NCBI RefSeq assembly: GCF_042453785.1
Contig: NC_091673.1
Coordinates: 6,407,001 to 6,471,000, forward strand
Length of the DNA stretch: 64,000 nt
Direction of reading: 5' to 3'
DNA from: Malus domestica
Taxonomy: Eukaryota > Streptophyta > Magnoliopsida > Rosales > Rosaceae
Below the pieces are notes generated by a model. That model made no database searches and was not told the DNA's origin. It was given only the letters and a program-made list of their open reading frames with translations. Positions 58,863-64,000 of this stretch are shown in pieces (within the stretch, counting starts at the first letter, position 1; each line of letters starts with the position of its first letter). A program made the translations under genes and the position numbers.

Positions 58863-59955
58863 GGACCGTCTTCGTATATGCATACATATATGTGTGTTGG
58901 AGGAGGGGTAGCTATCCCCGGTAGTAGTTGGTTCATTTGACTTGTGAGAAATGAATGTCTCCGTTTAACAGTTTTACCCTGTTTAACAGTTTTACCCTAA
59001 TACTAAATCTCTTGTGATGTATCAATGATTAGTTTTCATGGTTAAATAAAGTGAGAGTTGACAATTGAAGCTTTTATTTTTTATTTTTTATCTTCATAAA
59101 ATAGCAGCTAGGTTTTCATATACGCACTACAAACTTGTTTTGGTTTAGTGATATTTTTCTCCGCTTAGTTGGTTGACAGAATATTAAATTTGACTCGCAT
59201 GCATCACGAAAACTATATATATTTGTGACAAATTTAACATCTAACTGTGAAAGTGCCAATTACAGTTTTCTTTTCTTTTTTTTCGTCCCCAGCAAAATTC
59301 AACAAAGGCTGTTAGCTCAGCGCAAGTTGCTCTGGAAAGATAATGTTCATATTGATGCCTTGTTTTCTACTCATATATAGCTATTTGGCACTGATGACAT
59401 ATTCAACGTGAAAACAAACCACCCACTGCAATGTAAGTCAATAACATTTAGTCTTAATCATCGTTCCAAATAATTAACAGATGCGCACAAATTATTACCC
59501 CGAAGAAATAAAAATAAAAAACCAAGTGGAGAAGAATGTTGGTAATAATAAATCATTGTTGCTATTATTAATGTTATTGCTGTTGTTATATTGTAACCAT
59601 CTAACATATATATATGTTATAGCACCTTGATGTTTCAAACGCACCATTTGTCATTTAATTTGAATGTTTATCTTAATCAGCATTATCACTAATTGTATTT
59701 GTATACAGCGCACCAAATTAACCCCGAAGACATATCTAATTAATTTACGAACCAGTCTCTTTGCAGAGAAAAATTGCCAGACGAATTATATTTAGTTTTT
59801 GTGCTTTCCAGATAAATTATAATACGATATTTTATTCCATAAAATTCGATGGATTCAACTCGGTGCTTGAAAATTGTAGGAGCTGCAGTTTGGTTTGCAT
59901 GTGCACCCCAAGTGCTGGAATTGTCATTATTCCTTGATTAACTGTTAATCTTGAA
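58863..59955. repeat. Spacer duplication, copy B (uninterrupted)
   Basis: It matches copy A across all four of its blocks without the retroelement insertions and shows the pre-insertion state at each site. It adjoins copy A directly at about 58863, so this is a tandem duplication. Within it, TTTAACAGTTTTACCCTG occurs twice in a row near 58966-58998. Confidence 0.85.
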
Positions 59956-60470
59956 TTATTTTTTGTATTAAATTTGACTTTAGTATGGTTGCTTGTTTCA
60001 GTATAATTCTCACCGACATTTGAAAACGCTGGTTCAACCAATTATATATATTAAATTAAAATAAAGAAATAGAGTTTCACTTTCGTAACTTTGATTTTGA
60101 TTTTATTCGAGAAGTACACCAAAACTGCCTAATACAAACAAAATCTCGAAAAGTTTATTACAAGAAAACTGATAACGTGACATTGTGACAATCGTATCAT
60201 TTCAAAATAAAAAGATTGCATATCAATAATATAATTCTCTACGTATATTTTACAAAGGGCATTCAGGTCTACTTACCCATGTTGTGAAAACATATAGAAG
60301 TTGCACAAAATTTGACTGTAATTAGACTCTAGGAGCTGCGGGGCTGGATCATTTGACATTCACAAGTCTGTAGGAATTGCTTAAGCTCATAGATCATCTG
60401 AACTCGCAACATTTACATCGTGGATGATGACAAATACAAAATGTTCATCTCGGCTCAATCCAGCTTTGGG

Positions 60471-61904
<1,434 letters not shown>

Positions 61905-61958
61905 CTGTGAAATTAAAACAAGAACACAAATTTAATCCAATGCTTAAAGATAGAACAT

Positions 61959-63394
61959 GTATTCCTTCTCCAATTCATGACTTCTAAGCATGTAATTTGT
62001 TGTGTTATTGTATACTTGAAAATGTCACTTAGTATTACGGTCCGGTGGTATTTCTCTTCGCTTAGAAGTGAGAGGTCTTGGGTTCGAATCTTGTGGATAT
62101 CGAATTTGATACCAAATTAGGCTGCCCAGGCCTCATTGTGTGGTTTAACCAAACTCTCAATCTCCTTTAATGTAAAAATATCGATGTACTAAAAAAAAAA
62201 ATGTATACTTGAAAAATCAGGAAACAGGTCAATTAAAAAGGGGCTGATCCCATAACTTTTTATCCTTTTCGGTTATCTGATTCATAACGTCATAAAATTT
62301 TGAAGAACAAAGTAGTTTATGATTGGTGAGCCCATGTCAGCCTGCACTTTTAATTTGAGTCCATGCATCACTATTGGGTTTAGACTGATATTGCTTATCA
62401 ACATTGGGCTTACTGTAGAATGGATGACCCATAATTTACCGGATTCCAACTCTCATGAATTGGGCCCTCTTATCTGATCACTGATCTCAGAAGAAGCGTC
62501 TTCCCGCCGTTGTTTCAGTAATTGACATGGCTTCGCTTCAGTTACATCTTCCATTCTCAGCTGGTCCGCGCCTACCCATTTCCCGGTTCAGAAGCGGTTC
62601 GGTCCTCCACCGAACGCCAGACGCTCTTCAACCGCATTGCCCCTGTCTATGCCAACGTTTGATTCCTCTCCTTTTTTCTTTTTAAATTGTAGTCACTTTT
62701 TCTTTCTTTGTTAATAACTTGCATATGGGCACACATAAATTGTGTGAGAAAATTCGTATTTTTGTTTTTGAAATAGAAGGAGAGAGGAAGGGAGTGATAG
62801 AGAATGTGGGAGTGTGAATTATTTATTTATTTATTTAATTTTTTTAATTAGAGATATGTTAGGATTACATGTAGGTGAGGTTTTGAAAAAAAAAACAAAA
62901 TTTGGTTGTGTAAAATTACATTTCTACCCCATATTTCTTATTCATGTTCTGTTTTAATTAGAGGGTTAAACTGGTAATTTTATAGGATTTTGATTGAGTG
63001 TTTTATTAATTAGTAGAGATTAATTTGCCTAGATATTTATCTTCTGATTTTTTAAATAATTTTTAGTTAAATGATTTATTGAGCTTGGGTCAGCATCGAA
63101 TATGGAAAAGAATAGCAGTTTCATTGAGCGGGTAAAACTTAAAATTAACTATTTTTTTGCTCTATTTTTTGGTGGAATATATATATGCTTTTTTATCAGG
63201 ATGTGGAATATATGTGTATATATATATATATATAAAATATGTATGTATATAAAATATATGTATGTATGTATTTGTGTATGTATGTATGTATATTTGGGTC
63301 TCTAAATTTCAAGTTTTTGAATTTTGGGTTGCATAGCAAAAATTTGAGAGTGTGTGTTGGATTTGTGCTGTGGAAGTGGGGATTTAGCGTTTCT
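61959..63394 (+). pseudogene. MENG: Second MENG copy, truncated and broken
   Basis: Duplicate of the MENG upstream region and exons 1-3: exon 1 62527-62656, exon 2 63067-63131, part of exon 3 from about 63335. Upstream identity to 38938-39227 is clear. Exon 1 keeps the ten bases missing from the first copy but lacks 14 others, so it too is out of frame. A tryptophan codon in exon 2 has become leucine, the exon 3 acceptor AG has become AT, and a TGA follows. Exons 4-8 are absent: exon 3 stops at TTAGCGTTTCT and unrelated DNA begins. Intron 1 is enlarged by about 300 bases relative to copy 1. Confidence 0.88.
62023..62201 (+). mobile_element. tRNA-derived SINE with intact target duplication
   Basis: It is flanked by a perfect 14-base duplication TGTATACTTGAAAA at 62009-62022 and 62202-62215. 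The B-box GGTTCGAATC lies near 62092 and a plausible A-box (GGTCCGGTGGTATTTC) near 62039. It ends in an A-rich tail just before the second duplication. Because it splits the duplicated MENG upstream block, it inserted after the duplication or was lost from copy 1. Confidence 0.85.
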
Positions 63395-63486
63395 GATAGC
63401 ATTTTGTCCATCACAGATGTTCTTTTAATTTCACCATTGAAGCAATGCAATCTGATAGCATTGCAGACTTTCTACTAGCTTTTTAC
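63395..63486. pseudogene. CRK2 intron 2 fragment fused to MENG exon 3
   Basis: 63400-63486 matches 48691-48777 of CRK2 intron 2 (ATTTTGTC.ATCACAGATG, CACCATTGAAGCAAT.CA, GCATTGCAGA.TTTCTACT). The match ends exactly at the donor dinucleotide of CRK2 exon 2, where an LTR begins. Five bases (GATAG) lie between it and the MENG part. Its direction relative to MENG is the same as in the first block. Confidence 0.85.
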
Positions 63487-64000
63487 TGTTGTATTGGGAT
63501 TCCTACTATTGAGAGATTCCTATTATCTTAGGTTTCCTAGTTGAACTTGGCTTCTCTACCCTCCCACTTCCCATATACTTCCATCCCCTTCTATTTGTGC
63601 AGTCACAGTTAAGCTACGTCAACATTTTATATTACTATTACTTTTTGTTTTATTATCTCTATAAAAAAATCAATATAAAATGTTAACGTGGCTTAACTGT
63701 GACCGCAAAAAATAAGAGGGGATGAGAGTGTATGGGAAGTGGGAGGGCAGAGAAGCCGGGTCCTTCCTAGTTTGGGGTGTATTTCTTGTAATCAATTGTA
63801 TTTATTCTTTCTTTATTATGTTAGGATTGTATATGATTGTATATATACCTCTGAATGAGAAGAAAAGAAAACACATTGGAAATCATTCTTTCTTCTTGGC
63901 ACCAGAGCTGAGTTAGAGAAAAACACCGAGCCTTAATTGGGTTGGTATTGCCGTGCTTAGCACACTTTTGTTGTGCCTCTATTCCGGCATGAACAGCGAG
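63487..64000 (+). mobile_element. LTR of a further retroelement, right end outside the window
   Basis: It begins TGTTGTATTGGG at the point where CRK2 homology stops. It contains a TATA-type stretch (TGTATATATACC near 63838) and then a transcribed-looking leader to the window end. A hairpin MITE interrupts it at 63551-63755. The CA end and the target duplication lie beyond 64000, so the family is unknown. Confidence 0.6.
63551..63755. mobile_element. MITE family 3, copy 3: near-palindromic hairpin
   Basis: The left arm (63551-63632) and right arm (63672-63755) are inverted copies of about 83 bases with few mismatches: CTTCTCTACCCTCCCACTTC against CTTCTCTGCCCTCCCACTTC on the other strand. The loop is about 40 bases. 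A transcript through it would fold into a long hairpin. Confidence 0.8.

Overview
The window is nuclear DNA of a flowering plant. Its genes have short exons with GT..AG introns, there are many LTR retrotransposons, MITEs and SINEs, and the intergenic DNA is AT-rich. The proteins are eudicot-like, and a woody Rosaceae genome (apple/pear type) is my best guess; that is an inference from overall texture, not a proven match. Everything was read by eye from the sequence, so exon borders come from splice signals plus reading-frame continuity.

Layout. 1-6945: a minus-strand Ty3/Gypsy element with decayed coding DNA. Its right LTR is complete (4328-6945) and its left LTR is cut by the window edge; the LTR parts that can be compared are identical. 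6946-9800: intergenic DNA with a minisatellite and a MITE. 9802-14017: NIK3, an 11-exon LRR-II receptor kinase. 16332-18779: TBL2, a 5-exon trichome-birefringence-like O-acetyltransferase family gene. 18780-30400: an 11.6 kb gene-poor stretch full of MITEs, one of them split by a GC-rich insert. 30411-38226: a class I KNOX homeobox gene (KNAT6/KNAT2 type) with a 6.4 kb third intron. 39228-40864: MENG, the phylloquinone methyltransferase gene, with a frameshift in the transit-peptide exon. 41288-47134: a minus-strand Ty1/Copia element that carries a nested solo LTR. 47160-49792: CRK2, a complete DUF26 receptor kinase gene on the minus strand. 51727-59955: a tandemly duplicated spacer whose first copy was hit by a solo LTR, a 3.6 kb non-autonomous LTR element carrying a degenerate Dof zinc-finger gene fragment, and a Cassandra TRIM with 5S-like LTRs. 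60471-61904: CRK3, of which only the intracellular kinase exons remain. 61959-63486: a second, broken MENG copy joined directly to a piece of CRK2 intron, with a SINE upstream. 63487-64000: the start of another LTR with a nested hairpin MITE.

Context. Gene order agrees with what I recall of Arabidopsis: TBL2 next to NIK3 on chromosome 1, and KNAT6 near menG with the paralogous KNAT2-CRK2-CRK3 cluster. This supports the gene names. The genes do not form one pathway. They cover receptor signalling (NIK3, CRK2, CRK3), wall polysaccharide acetylation (TBL2), meristem patterning (KNOX) and vitamin K1 synthesis in plastids (MENG).

The most notable items are the Dof fragment captured inside a non-autonomous LTR element, the young Gypsy element with dead coding DNA, and the rearranged MENG/CRK block. 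In that block two MENG copies carry different frameshifts, CRK3 has lost its receptor half, and MENG exon 3 abuts CRK2 intron DNA.
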